Translations under genes and position numbers: made by a program
Assembly (NCBI GenBank): GCA_036850595.1
Contig: CM072156.1
Location: 18,775,483-18,839,482 of the forward strand
Source: Rhyacichthys aspro
Lineage: Eukaryota; Chordata; Actinopteri; Gobiiformes; Rhyacichthyidae
Direction: 5' to 3'
DNA: 64,000 nt
The notes under the pieces: model-generated
Databases searched by the model: none
What the model saw: only the letters and a program-made list of their open reading frames with translations
Told to the model about the DNA's origin: nothing
In this document: positions 36,201-51,300 of the stretch, piece by piece
How the letters are laid out: the number at the start of each line of letters is the position of its first letter
How positions within the stretch are numbered: position 1 is the stretch's first letter

Positions 36201-39200
36201 TGATTTTTTGGGCAAACTTCGTTTAACTTAAAGTATAATTGGAGAGGCAGGCTCTAAATTGTTATTATTATTCTTTACAGCAGCTGCTTTTGGTTTAACA
36301 CAAGTATTTTACAAGTAGTTTATTCCCTGTGTTTACATCTAAGTCTTATTTTAGCTCACGGATGATCATTACAAAAAACATATTTAATCAAAAGACTGCT
36401 AGACTCATCCTTTTGCTTGGGTGGAGTAAATGATACAGCTGCAATTCTACTTAATGATTCAGTTTAATTCAGTTGATACACATTTTTATTCAAAGTTGAG
36501 TTGAAGCAGTCTTGATTCAGAAATGAGAATATTATATAAAGCAATCATTTGTATCCCTTCTGTCCACACTTTTTTTTTTTGAGTAGTCATAAATTGACTA
36601 ACCAAAACTGCAATTTTGAAGGATGCATCCAAACTTTTTTGCAGTTACAGTGCAAAACTGTCCCATAACAAACATTATTCTGCATCCTAGCATTTCTTAA
36701 TTATGTCTATCCAGCTACTAGTGTGACATATTATGGACATGGTAAACATGCTCTTTTCAAAACTTATTAAAAAATGAAGCGGAAAAAGCTCTAGGTGAAA
36801 TCATACCAAAGATCACATGGCTAATTTGAATGAATGAACACAAATAGAGTATATAAAAGACAAAGTAATCTTGGTTTTGCATTTTTACTGCTACTCCTCA
36901 CCTAATACGTCATCAATGTCCTGTAACACTGGGGCATCCATTTATGCTGGAGCTATCTCTGCGACATGTACGTTACCACCTCCGGTTTCATGATGAAAAC
37001 GGGCAACTTTACACCCCTTTAGGCCGGCACTGCCCCTTTTAGGACGAGGTGAGATGCAAGACGGAGATGTGCCACAAAAACAAGGGAGCAAAGAAGGGCC
37101 TTATGTTGGACGTCAGGTAGAAACAATGATCAGAGAAGCAAGGAGTCACAAAAACTCAGTGCTCTTTTCCAAACACATCAACAACACATGTATGGCATAT
37201 TCAAAACAATATGGGCTTACACAGTTTTTATTTGTGGGAAGCTAAAAATGTAATTGAAATCCAATCAATCACTTTCTGGTCCTGTCTTTCAAAGATACAT
37301 ACATACAGGGAAGCACATATTATACATAAGTGAGAGTGAGATTTCATTAGTTCCCACAGAATAATCATCCACGGCTCATGAGCAGCGCAGAAACAAGGTA
37401 ATTCTAGCGTGGAGAACAATGGTAAGTCAGGCCTGATCATCGCTCAGCCCCAGACAATAGTCTTAGACACATAATCTGACAATGACTTCAAAACAAGTGA
37501 AGTAAATCAAGAGTGACTGGGAGCACTTTGTGGAAGCGTGCGCGGGGGTCTTGGCACAAACAGGGCTTTGTTAAGACAACTGCACTTAATGCAAATGAAG
37601 AGGCCCGCGGCGATGCTTCAGCGGGGCGTGGGCTCGGGCCGCGGACAAGGCTGGGAAATGAACTGTCCTTTAAGGAGAAACACAAACCGCTCCGTGAACC
37701 AGAGACAGTATTCATCTGCTGGGGAAAGTGATAAAACACGCAACTCAATACTACACAGATGAATCACATATGGCTTCAAAACATCATCAAACTCTGGTGT
37801 TACTGTGACAAAGTGAAAAGTCATGTGATGAAGACCTGGGTTCTGGTCACTGATTCTATCCCAACAGTCCCTGAGAAGAAAAATATTGAATGGAACTCAG
37901 TGAGGAGCAGTGGACTATTTTTAAATCCCTTACTGTCATGCTGTCATTTTCACATATTTCATTTGTAAAGAATAGCATTTAAAAAGAGTTTCAGTGTGTT
38001 CTTTATTATTTCTTTCAATATATTACCATAATCTGTCTTTATCAGTCACTGGAGTTGACAGACTTTCAAAAACAATGGCTTTTTTCGTATCAAATTTGAA
38101 AATTACATGAAAATGACAGCATGAAAAGAGAATAAAAAAAATAAAAAATAAAAAAAAATAGCATGCTGCTCCCCACTGCCTTCAATTCAAAAAATCCCCC
38201 TGTCTCCTTTTGCAGTTGCTGTGTGTGCACCCTGTATTTCTGGACCTGATCCAAATCTCATCACTGACTGAGCCGGGTCACGTCATCGGTGGCGTTTCCA
38301 TGATATTCTCTTTCAACACGCGCTGCTTGTGCCGACCTGCATTGTATTTGTGTGAGGCAGAAACAAACAAAGTCCCACGTGCGTCAGACAATAGAGGCGT
38401 CTACCCATGTGGCAGCGCCTCCGACTGTCACTATTTATGAGCAACAATAACAGGGCTCTAGGATCAGGCACAGCTGCACACACAACTTCATTATGATGTA
38501 AAACTGGTTTGTGGATTATTTAAGGTCGGGGAAGAGGCACTGAATTTATGATCTAATGTCTGCAATTGCTTTTATTTCAAATAAATATAGCAAGATATTA
38601 AGAATGTATGTTCAGGTCATTGCGATACAAACATTAACATTTTAGTTATTGCAGTTTTAAAGTATTATGTGCCAGTCACTTTACAGGTCGATATACTCGC
38701 CAGTGAACCCAAATCAGACATAACACAATATGAACATTGCAGTATTCAAAAAACAACATGGCAAATATAAATAAATAAATATAAAAAATTAATATTATAA
38801 GCAATCGAGTAATTTTCTAATGGCCTTGTTTCAAATGATCCAAAAGCTTAGAGAGAGCCCAAAATAGACAGAATGGATATCTTTTCACAATAAATTGATA
38901 GATTGTTGTTTTGTGGTGGTATATTCATTTTTAATCTCACTAGCAAGGTTTACATAGATAAACAGATAAACATAAACCATTTGTGGATATTTTCAACATT
39001 TTCTCTAGCTATGAGATTCATAGCATATCTCCTCCCAACCTGATTTACTTATTTAAATGTCGGTTGAGACAATTGATCAATAATTTACCATGACCTAACT
39101 AGCCGTAAATAATGTTAAATGGTTGCAAGTAGCATCTCATCTGTCATATCATGTTTGTATGCACCTTATTAGAGATTTTAATGTTTACAGTGGAATTTCC

Positions 39201-39262
39201 TTGAATATGTAAAAACAACAAAAAAAAAATTATATACATATACATCAGAAAGAATATATATA

Positions 39263-39316
<54 letters not shown>

Positions 39317-42300
39317 TTTCTGATGTATTCATTCATTTATTCATTTTATACCACTCATCATTAATGGCTTGCAGGGACTGAAGCCTATCCCTGCTGCTTA
39401 GGGACTGTGATGGAATACAATCCACTTGCTCTATTTTTTCTTTCTCCGTTATTGTATTTACCCATATTCTATCTTCATTTTATTTCTTTCAATTTATTTA
39501 ATCTCTCCTTTTAACTATCACTGTTTAAATTGTATTAAAGCTGTTCATTTCACTCCTGGATTAACAAAGTTTATTGAAGTTCAAACTAACACTCCACGGT
39601 CACATAAACATAATATGGTAATGTGCTCATAAAAGGCTTCACGCTTAAATAAATCATACGTCTCTTAATGCACCACACGGAGCAGCTCTCCGCTCTGATA
39701 GGCTGGCAGTCATCAGCCACTGACCTGTGGCAATGCACCACAATCTGTCATGTGCCATCGAGATACTGTGCAGCTCGAAAAGAAGCCACAATTGACTTTC
39801 TACAAGATTTGAGCTCCCCATTTGTCCCCCGTATAGAAGAAGACACTGATGAGAGGACAGTAATCCTTGTGGCCTTCTGACCACGAGGAGGGGGGCTGCA
39901 TGTTATTGTTTTGGTGTGGTTTCACTGCACAGCGACTCTGCATGTTAAGTAGGTCAGTATAACACGGGCGACGAAGCTTAACCCCATTCTGTGGCGGCCA
40001 TTGAACGCTGCAGACAGTGGCAAAACATCCTCTCTGCAACGACAAGTGTCATACGATGTGTTATCTTCAGCTAAGATATTCACTGGTGGTACTCCAGCCA
40101 TCTTTATTTTAAAAACGCTAGATTCTAAGATTTGAGATGCAATAATGAAAAGATGCAATGCAAGTACTTTAGATTGTTCAGCGCTACTGACATTACAAAG
40201 AAGTGAATGTTGGTACATAAACAGAGAACAGCACTAAGCAGGTTTAGAGGTACTGCTGGGTGAGAAGTCAAATCCTAAAAGGGGAATGTTAAGTAACACA
40301 GCCACAGCGGCACATGTGACCTTTTCACTGCTGTTCAGCCGGCCACATGCCAGGCTCTGACATAAGAAACTGAAACAGGCTCAGACGTGACCAATGTTCA
40401 GAGCAGAAATGAGCCTCTGTGCAATACGGCTAAGTCAGGAATTTGCAGTAAAAACGTGAGTTAATAGTGATTGCTGCAGGCGGTCAATGTTTGTGATTTC
40501 TTTTCAACAATCGCCTACAATAATTGCATTGTGTAAAACACTGTAGAGCTGTACAGCTAGTTCCTATTCCTACAGCTGCCCAGGGAAAACAAAGTACAAG
40601 AACTATTTCCACTGGGTTTGTTCAAAGACGACAGCATGTCCCTGCAGGGCTACCATAGTTCTTCACACGCTCTAAGACTACAACAGAATACCTTGGACTA
40701 TTGAAAATATTCAGGTTCAGTGTTATCTTTTGCAGTCAGATTGTGTTTAGAATAGGTAATATTTCAAATGGCCTTTTCAAATACAAATTTCTGTTATTAG
40801 ACAGACTGTACCTGATATTCTTTTCTTATATCCTAAGCTAGGTTATTAGTGGTAACAGCTTTGGCAAATTTGAGCTAAATACAATTGAAAGAGGCCTCTA
40901 TTTCCCAGACTACAAAAAGTAGATAACAGATGGATTTTTCACTACAATTGTTTATATCAAACCGGTTTGGTGAGTTGCTGTATTATGTTAGTCTGTAGCA
41001 TAACTGTAACATGTGACTAAAGCAAAAGCCAGCTGAGGGTTAAACTAGTTCAGCTTATATTGAAAACTATTCCAAAAGGCCTTCAAAACATGATGAAATG
41101 TGCTGAATTTCTTATCAGCACATCCCAAAGGAAACAATAACTGATTAAAATGTTTTGAAATGTAACTACTACTTCAAGGACAGCTAATGTTTCAACTGAG
41201 CCAAGTGTAAAAGAGTCAAACTTTAAGCTTACAACTCTCTTCACTCCCTCCGCTGCTAAAGAAACATTTTACACTATTCTTGTGCTAAACTCTTATCAGA
41301 GCTAGAAATACAGGTGGCGACGGACAAACAGGAGAGGTTGCTGAAGCTGAATGTCCTTGAGGCACACATCCTCAAACCGGTTTAAACGCGGGGCAAGTCC
41401 AGACGTCTGCAAAATAAAAAAAAACGTTGAACAACACATACATAGCGGTGCCTGAATTTCAATTTGAATTTAACACGCTTGTGAATTCTTCTTCACCCAA
41501 GCAGCACATACCAAGCATACCAAAATCCTTTGTGTTCACAGCCTGCGTAAATCTATGATGCACTATGAGCCATGTGAGCTGCAGATGTGACTGTAGATCT
41601 CCAGAGACTCTCTATCGGAGGGAGATTCCAAACTTACAGTAGGAAAAACGTAACAGCTGTGGGGTCTACAAAGGGAGACCCAAGCGGGACCATCTGTGTG
41701 AATGGACTGTGCACATGGCTAAACAAAGATACGAAGTCCCTGAAGTGTGGACCTTAGTATTTATAATAATTAAGGTGTTAGTCTGACAGAAAACTATTAA
41801 CCTTTGAGATTACTGGGAAGGTTTGCAGTTTTTTAGTTGATTTTTAATGAGCACATATTCCCCTGACGATGCTACACAATGGATAGTCTAAATAAAGCTA
41901 CATCAAATTGAATAAAGACACATTAAGGTTTGTATTTGCAATTATATTGTAGTTTACTTCTCAATACTGATGGCAGATTTCTCAATTAGGGCTGATCTGA
42001 CTCTTTTAAACAAAATAGCGAATGTGCAGAATAAAGGTAACATGAGTCCAGCTGAGTCAGGCCTGAAATTTAAAATGCACAGTACACGCAATTCAAAGTC
42101 AGCACATGCACAATGACTTTGAGGAAATAGTTGAAATTTTTGACAGCTTCTGGTAGTGTTGCAGTAACTAAGACCGGTTTTTAAAAGTGGCCCGGCCTCG
42201 TGTCAGTCTCAGACATACTGTCGAGGTTTTTGGATTTCAACAACTGTCCATTCTTGTGATTGGATGAAAACTCTCCAAACCTTTCCACGAGTTTGTACTT

Positions 42301-45300
42301 GGCCTCAAACTAGACAATGTAAAAACTACCACAGGCTTGACAAAAGCTAGTTTAGTCGTTCGTGTCACCCTATAGGAGAATCTCTGAAGGCATGGATCTC
42401 TCCCCTAGTCCTAGAATAGCAACAATTATAGCCGAGTTGCTTCCTGCTCAAAGTTGATTAGCAACAATACAAGGTCAGGCTTCACAGGCTGAACACAAGT
42501 TAATTTTATAGTCCTAAATACTGCCAGGAAAAACTGGATTCTAAGTGAAAACTGCACCTGAATCTCTGTCCACATCGCAAAACAAACTCGGTTAATATTT
42601 GGTGCCCAACTTGAAGCCATCATGTCATCAACATGTTAGGTATTTATAAATGTGCATATCGAAGATTGTTTTTGTGACAAGAGATATAACATTTCCACTC
42701 AAAACTGGGGCCACATGGACCACATGAATGCAGCAAATTAAAAAAAATATATTAAAAACTATTTTCCAAGGCTATTTTGTTTTACTTAAATACTCAATTA
42801 GTCATTAAGCCTCAGAGATATGTCAAAGAGCATACCTTTAAGATTATAACAATGAGTAACAGAATGTTTATTTGTTATTAGGAACCAATGACTTCTTAGG
42901 ACCATATCCTTCATACAAATCAAAACCTTAAAAGAGAATTGAAAGAACTTTAATACGTAACATTATATTTACCAAATATTCTACAATAAATCTTATTTCA
43001 ATTCATATCCCAGCAATACCATTTTCCTACAGCTGACCTCTTCCTGAATCACTGCGCTATATGACTGAGGCCTGAATTAAGATGTGTTGGTCGTAAAGTG
43101 CACACTGCGGGTGACAAATGACGCAGAGGCGGAAACATCTGCACCCACAATCAATATTTCATTACCGACCGTGGCGCCTTTACATACCGTATTGCAAAAA
43201 AAGAAATGCTTTACAGACAATGCCCAGAGGAGATGACCCAAATACAGCCGCGGCGGAGCTGTTATGACAGATACAAGTGGCCTATCCAGCTTTTTGTCAC
43301 ATATTGGCACGACCTGAACTGACAAATTGAATAATAGTGTGTGTCTGTGTCCTGTGACATGGTTTATGGAAGGACAGCAGGCAGCGGGCCACAAAGAAGA
43401 GACGACTAAATCTTATTAGGGCTCTTAGGAACATCGAATAAGGACACAATTACAGATGTCAGCCGGGTTGAAAGAGCTGCGAGCCCCGAAGGAATTTCAT
43501 TTGTGTTGTTTGAGGGCAAGTGTTGTTGTGGTAGAGCAAACGCAACAATCAAGAACGGCTAATGGTGTTAAAGTGCTATCTAAAGTGCTATGATAATGAC
43601 TGAATAGTGTTTTGACAATGGCAATGTTTACTGAGATGAAATATGTCTTGGTCTTGTGACAAATTGGGGTGGTAATCACATGTTGCCACACGATACAATA
43701 CGATTTTCAATACATATGATGCATCGTCCTACCTCTAGTGATAAAGCGGCATATTCCAAGAAGAAAGAATACTACTTCCTTTAAAAACAAAGCTAGCATT
43801 TATTAGCATAGGATTATTCAGGTTTTAGATAGAAACAGTGCTTGACAAAATTTGCTTGGTAAATTAAATGCATAGTGTTTGCGTCCTTCATTGCATTAAA
43901 TACAAGCAGAACTTCTTAAATCAAATCAAATACAATCTGTCAGACCAGTGTATTGCCACTGAGTGATTTTACAATTTAGTATTGGTGCATCACTCAATTC
44001 AAAACCAGCAATAGTGCAGAAAACACTCAAACTATTGCGGACAAGTGTTATTGCTGTCATGTCATTTGCTTCTTATATATAAACAATAGAATAGAGATTA
44101 CATGAAGTAAGTCAGATAACTATCCATATTACATCTTATTGTGGTGCATTTGTGCTGGAGCTAGACTGGAGAAATTAATCTCTATATAAAAAAATCTGTG
44201 AGCAAGATTGAAGACCAATACAAGTCTGGGCAGTTTGGGAAGAAAAGAAATTAAACAAATGCTTGACAATTAGAGGATAGTTTTGATTTTGAGAAATTAA
44301 TCAGTTGTGGTCTTGGTCAGAACCTTTAGAAAGTCATTAAGACCGGTTAAACATCCAAATTGGTCTCGAGCAATATATCACTGCACTTGCACATAGTGTT
44401 CATTCGCTGCTGATGTCATCGACTGAAATATCAAGTCTGCTGCAGGAAGTATAGCCTGAATGTCACACTGAATAATGCATGCTAATCAGTGTCAAACACG
44501 CAAACTAAAAATGATTCAGAAAAACAAGGCTGCATCTAAAATCTCAGTTCCATGTTTCACAACAAATGACAAATGAGCAGCTCAAACTGAGATCTCTTTT
44601 AATGTCATTATATATTTTGGTTCCTTTAGCAAACATGCCCTGGCAGCCCACTTCCACCCCAGGTAGGCATGGCAGCAGAAAACACAAACTGAGTAAACAT
44701 CAGATGTTCCCATGTTAATCGACAACCTGACGCCCTAAAACAAATATGTCAAAGTCTGGGCTGTGCAGAAAATCAAGGCCTTAAGTCAGATTTAACCCTG
44801 TCTGATCTGAATTACACTGAGTGATTGAACCCCTAAAGCAAATTTTATAATGCGCAGTAAACACTACACGGCATGATAAAGGTTAGCTTTTATCACGTTT
44901 GTGTAATAGGCCGACAAAATAAAAACAATCATTGGTCAAAACGTCAGGTAAATACTAATAATAAAAATATAACTACTGACTGCCCTATAGTTACCACAAC
45001 CATTTAGAACTGGGCAAAATAGAATCCAAGTTCCAAGTAAATTCTATTGCTACATCCAAAAATTGCTTCAAGCTTTACTTTACTGAACTTTACATTAATA
45101 TTAAAATCCTCTTCTTATCTATAATATTCCCTTTTGTGCTAAAAAGTCACTCGCTATTGTACATGTCCTTTTGTTTCTTGTTGTCATTGAGTGAAGTCTG
45201 TGTTCCTGAGCTGCCCTAGTGCTCCTCCTATTCCAATGTCCATAAGGTTCGTTGTGTTGTCTGTTTGTGGTTGGTTTTTTTTCCACAAGGGATTTTCTTT

Positions 45301-48300
45301 TGTCCTGTTTAGACACCTCTTAAAACGACCAGACTGGAAACGCCAGCGAAGAGTGAAAGTCCTGTGTGTTCTGCGTCATTTAATTGGCCTCTCTGATCAA
45401 CAGTCTTAGGCGATCAATTGCAGATTACACTATTTTTTAGCAATAATCAGATCCCGATTGATTGGATGACTTGACCCTTAGCGACTAAAATTTCTGACAT
45501 GTGGATTTGGCTTATATTTCCCACAGAAATATATATGTTACTGTTAGCTTTTATAACTGGCTCTGGCGCAGGCTGTATCCACCTCAAGTCTTTTGTGATA
45601 GGCCTCAGTCTTTCATTTCCATAGCAGCATATCCCAGTGCATTGTTTTGGTTTTATATATAGCTGCTTTATTTAATTAACTGTCAAGTGTGAATTTAATT
45701 TTTCCTGACAGCCCGACATGTTTTATATTAGAGCCTGTGAGCTTTACATTATATGAAAAGCCACACAAGACGCCCAGATGCCAGGTGTTCCTCACTAAAG
45801 CCTGCAGCGAAAGAAAAGAAAACATGACACTGTGGACTCAGCTCTTCTCGCAGCAGAAATTAGTGCGTCATTATGACATTTTTGAACCACTAATGAACGG
45901 CTGTCAACGCTGAAGGTGATTCACATATACGCACACCTCGTGCTCTACGTAGTTTGGCTCAGGATTGGCTCTAGGTGGGCCTCCTCCTAAATCTGGATTA
46001 AAGACACTAGACCTGACCTCAACCCCGGGCCGGACCTCAAGGATAACTGCAGGGGTGACGGGAGTGAAATTAGGGTTAGTCTTAAGACTCTAAGTGTGAA
46101 CAAAGGAGCAAAGGTTTAGCCCGGTTCAACAGATGGTGGTAGTTTTCTCACAAGAAAAGCATGACTCTCAACAGGTCAGATAATCTAGAGGGTTTATTTG
46201 GAAATGTTAAATAATGTAGGCCTACTTTCTATGCTGACACTGATGTTTCATTTAACTATTATAAATTATGCATATTCTTGTTCATTTGCTGACTTTTTTT
46301 TTTTTTTTACCATGAATCAGAAATAACCGCAACTCTATTGTCCCACTGATTTTTCACCAGTATGATATTTTGTCAGTATTTTGTCCCATTTTGCACTAGG
46401 ACAAAGAACCATAGAGTAACCCATGATGCACTACTGATAAATGTCACAATATAGCAATTCTGCAATATTCAATATATTGCATAACAATATTTAACTTTTT
46501 ATGTCATTTTAAAAGAAAGTGTTAAAATAAAAAAAAAAAAGCTTTGAATGATGTAATAATGTAACCCACTGTTCTGTCAGTTTCACAGAAATCGAGTTTG
46601 AATGATGTACAGGTCATATAAGTTCATATAGTTTGCATGTGAATGCAACTTGCCCAGGTTACAATCATTTTAATGCAAAACACATTTAAAAATATTGCAA
46701 GAAGTGTGTCACAATATTATATCAATACATTAAAACAATAACGTTGTAGTCTTTAACATGTAAGACAGTATAAGACTTTTAAGGTTCAAGAGTGAGTCAA
46801 GACTAAGACCAACATATGATGTATTGGGACAGATCCCAAAGGACGGACGTAAAATCCAAACCGTCCAGTCTTAGACCAAGTCTAAGACAGAGCAAGAGAG
46901 AAAAAAATGATAGAAGTTTTCATCCAATCACAAGAAAGATGTAAAAAATTAAATGTAGTCATGGTCGGTTTTGATTTAAAATCCTCTATGTCCAAGACAA
47001 GTCGAGACTTTCAGGGTGCTTTCATGTGTGGTGCGTTTGGTTTTACTACAACAAACTCAAGTCTGGTTTGGGCTGATTTTTGGATCATAAAATAATAATG
47101 ACAGCTGCAGCACTGTGTCAGGGCATGGGACGTCCTTTGGTGCATTCGTTAAAAAGATGCAGTGTGAAAACAAACTGAACAAATTTCAGGTGTGAAAACT
47201 GCCTGGAAACGTGATCTGGTCTTAGTATTGCAGAGTCAGAGGCTGCCTAAAAACATTTTCTCAAAACCATTGTGCATGAGTAAAAATAACATGAGTAAAA
47301 ATAACCTGGAGTCCAAGACGAGACTGAGAACTTTAAAACGTGGTTTTCAAATACTCTCAGGTCTGTTTGGAGAACTACAACACTACTAAACATATTTTCC
47401 ACATTAGCAGAAAAACATGACTAATTCCTAAGCTCTAAAGCTGTGGTATTAGTTATTAATTAATGTTCTCCTATTTATCCTTGTTTCCACCCTTAAAACG
47501 AATTGAAATTTCATCAGCAAGATTACATGGATTAGAAGTTGAATGTTAACTATTGTACGATTATTGCACTGACTATCAACAAAACCTATTTTTCACTTAC
47601 TTTTTCCCACCACTCTATGTTAAGTCCTCTGTATTTTGACCTACGCAACAGAACCGGATTTATATTCTCGATAAAAATCCTGATTTAAGAAAGATCAATC
47701 CTATTTATGGTCGTTCTCAAGGTGGTCTCAATGTCGTCTGAAGCTGGTGACCATAGCTCGTAATGGAGTACAAAGCAGCCTTAATTCACTATATCTCGGC
47801 TGAACGGCTTTTTCCTTAATGAGTGGGATCTCTTCGGGGGGGGCCACTGATAATCTGTGTAACATGGTAATAAGCCCCTCGGGGGGGAGGCCGGCAGGCT
47901 AGGCTAGCAGGGTTAGCATGGGTCAGACTGTCTGAGAAGTATTAACGTGTGAAAACTCTCAGACCTGACATAACCCCTTGTGACTGTACACATTACTTTT
48001 ATCTTCAAGGAAACGAACCACCGCCGAGGAACTGGGTCTGCAGGTTATGTAAAAGCCAGCGTGACAACACAAATCCTCTGCAGTGTGCTCCCGAAAAGCA
48101 GGAGCGTTCCTTACTCCACGTTTAGGGACAGAAAGTGCAGACGCTATTTTTAAAAGCCTCTAAACCCACGCACAGACCCTCGGAGGCTGCTCTTGTGACT
48201 CGCTCAAAGACTGCAGCTGAAGGCCTGCTATTACGAGACAGGCCGGTTACCTCGAATTAAGATCACAGGTAATTTTCCTTATACATAATTATGATGATTT

Positions 48301-51300
48301 GGACTCGAGCTACAGGACACCGACAGCTAAGACCTGGTATTATACAGTAGGTCTGGATCAGTGCCTTGAACGTTTTATCTTGATGAAGGAACTATTATAT
48401 TTTCTGGCCTCGTGGTTCACTGACAAAACACACCCACAGATAAGATAGTCAGGCTATAACAACAAAAATACTCCTGTTACCATAACAACAACAAACGAAT
48501 TGAGCAACTTCAACTCTGTCAAAACATTGTTTATAATGTGGGATTATGAGACGCCACTTACATAAGAGTGACTTGGCTACTATCAGAACAGTATATAATC
48601 CTTAACAGTCAGGTACGTTATCTAAAGCATGGCTTGTGCCCTCTTTCCATTTAAACTGCTATGCCTTAATGGTATTTTTGGATAGGATTTTGGAGGCAAA
48701 TAAATGAATGTTCTACAACTGTTCTCAACTACATTTACACCATATAGAGACAGATAAAATCATATATTATAAAGATTGATACCAATATAAGATTATGATT
48801 ATTGCCTAGCTCTAGCTGCCCATAAAAACTACAACGATCCTGGATAGTATTACATTTTTGTCTCGAATGACCAACTATGACGAGTATATTAAAGCCACAC
48901 AGACTGCAGCTCATGAACAAAGCTGGAGAGCATCTCGTCTCCATCTTCATAACATGAGATAACAAGCACTAATTCACAACACGCGGCTGTTATCAGCTCT
49001 GCAGACCACAGCTCCACTGCAGCAGCTAAAGATAGCACTCCGGTAAGAAGGTACATTCCCTGTCTTCCAAGTATTGCTTTGTCACGCTCATGTACAATAG
49101 TGTGTGTGTACTGTACCTGGAAACACAAACTCAATGAGGTCGAAAATAATCCTTTAACTGATAGGGACTAGTTTGTAAGTTCACACAGTTGCAGCAGAAA
49201 AGCTAACCAATAACTTTGCTCACTTTGTGCTCACCTGTGTGTTTAAATAGCACTGGTAATTTCTGGGTTGCCAATTCTGACTTGCACGCAGAGGAGGACA
49301 AGAGTTTGCACCTCATGCAAATCAGGAAGCAAAATGCTAACAACATAACAACAACAAAGCCCTGTACTGCAATACGCCAACTGCCAATTACATTAAAAAG
49401 ACATAATAGCCCAAAACTGTAAAAACATTGGCTGTGTTGTGTTGCTGATTGGACACGGTCCTCTGTACATACATAAATAACCCAGATATGACAATATTTA
49501 CACAACAGTTGAAGCTTGACTACTGTGGCTATGTCATATGTACATAATCTCTGTTGTAACACGCAGCAGGCAGTTTATTTGTCGAGTCTTTGTCCAACAG
49601 ACCGCTTTCTGTCATTGACAAATAGTGTGTAATCACATTTTATCTTTGGCCTTAAGTCATGAAACAAATGAAAGGTAGTTTTCTCTTTGCCATTGGCCAA
49701 AACAATAAGGCACTCTGTTCAGTATCCATCATTACACATTATCACATGCCTTTCCTTTTTGACAATCCAGGGCTACTTCTCAGCTCTAAATTTTTCACCA
49801 GAACAAATCCATTTTATTGCACAAGCACCGTTTTTGAATCCTGAGCTGTGAGTTGCATAAGACGATTGTGATGTGGTTTAATACACGCTATAAGCCGTGG
49901 GAACAATAGAGTCGTTTTGAAGTGGATTTCAGACCTGCACTTGGTTTACTATCAACAGACACACATACTTTTAAAAGACTGAATGGAGGCTGACTAGCAG
50001 ACAGACTAAGTGGTCAACCAAAAGGAACGGCTTGTCAATAGGCAACAGCTAGAGGCCTAAACCCAGCAGGGGTCCAATAGTTAAAGAGACTTTAGCAATT
50101 CAGCTTTGTGTTGGGCCATGTGATTGAAATTTTGGTGATGTAGAACTTGGACAAGAAAGTGATAAACGCTATCCGGCAAACAAAGCAAGTTTTTCTTTTA
50201 TTTTTTGTTTTCTATAATAATGAATGCCAGTAGCAGAGGATCCAATTGAAGCCACACAAAACCATTTCTTTAGTTCTTAGTTAGTCTATGAGTGTGTTTA
50301 AACTCATACTCTGCTTCTTTTAGTTCTGCCCAAAACAGAAAACCATCTCTAGTTCTCTAGCTCCATTTGGAATTCACCAAACGTTTTTTAAGAGACACTC
50401 AAGACGACACTGACAGTAAAGAGCATGTGAATAAAGGCTCAGTCTGATTGGACTGACGTTAGCTTGACGAACTGACAAAAACGATGGCAGCAGCTCCAAA
50501 TTAAGTTATACACATACATACAATAAGGTTTTTATAAGCTAACCTCCTCATTGCTCCAAGTAAGGCCTCTGCTCGTTTTGTTTAATTCTAACAGACTTTT
50601 TCTGCTCTCAGGATTCAGGAAGGTATGAAGTCATTTCATTATAGTGTTGCATCTTGTCACCCTCTTCCTGTTTCCGACTACTGGCAATACACTATACACA
50701 CAACACTACTTCAAACCTGTGAATGTTATGAATCAGCAGCATTGTTCTAACCTGTCACAGAGGTGGTTGACTGCGCCGTAGGAGTCGCAGGCGCAGGACA
50801 GGCATCCGCTGGTCCCGTTGGTGAAGTACCCCTCCTCGCAGTCCTCGCACTGAAGGCCGGTGTAGCCGATCTCACACGAACACTGCCCCGTGTTTTGGTC
50901 ACAGTCGTCTGGATCCAAAATGCCCTCTGCTCCGGTGCTGCAGTTACAAACCACCTCTGAAAGAACAAAGAGAGAAATGAGTAAACTAGGCTAAGCTTTT
51001 CCCAAGTTTTTTATTTCAACAGTCATATAATTTCACACTTTTTACCCTTTTTGCAGTGTTCACATGAAGCCATTACTTTAAATTATCCTGACTTTAGTAC
51101 TAACTGCCCCCTAAGGTCCCTTGATTTCTTTTTTGTCAGAAACAGCACAGATTTTACTTAACAAATAAACACAAGCCAGAGTCTGTTATGTTTAAGTGTC
51201 GTAGCCTACAAATGTATCATATGCTCCATTACTCCGCTGCACATCAGACACTCGAAGCTTATCCCAGAATCAAAGCATTAAATATTCAGTTTATTTGGTT

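Larger units (their letters stand above)
34837..50751 (-). other. megf9 intron 2 (15.9 kb)
   Basis: This long intron has few recognisable repeats: a (TA)n hairpin at 39237-39326, a LINE-tail-like piece near 39515-39590, and a pair of inverted related segments near 42.2 and 46.9 kb. Short GC-richer islands occur near 37.55-37.7, 43.1-43.5 and 47.8-48.2 kb. No coding exon was found. Confidence 0.55.
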
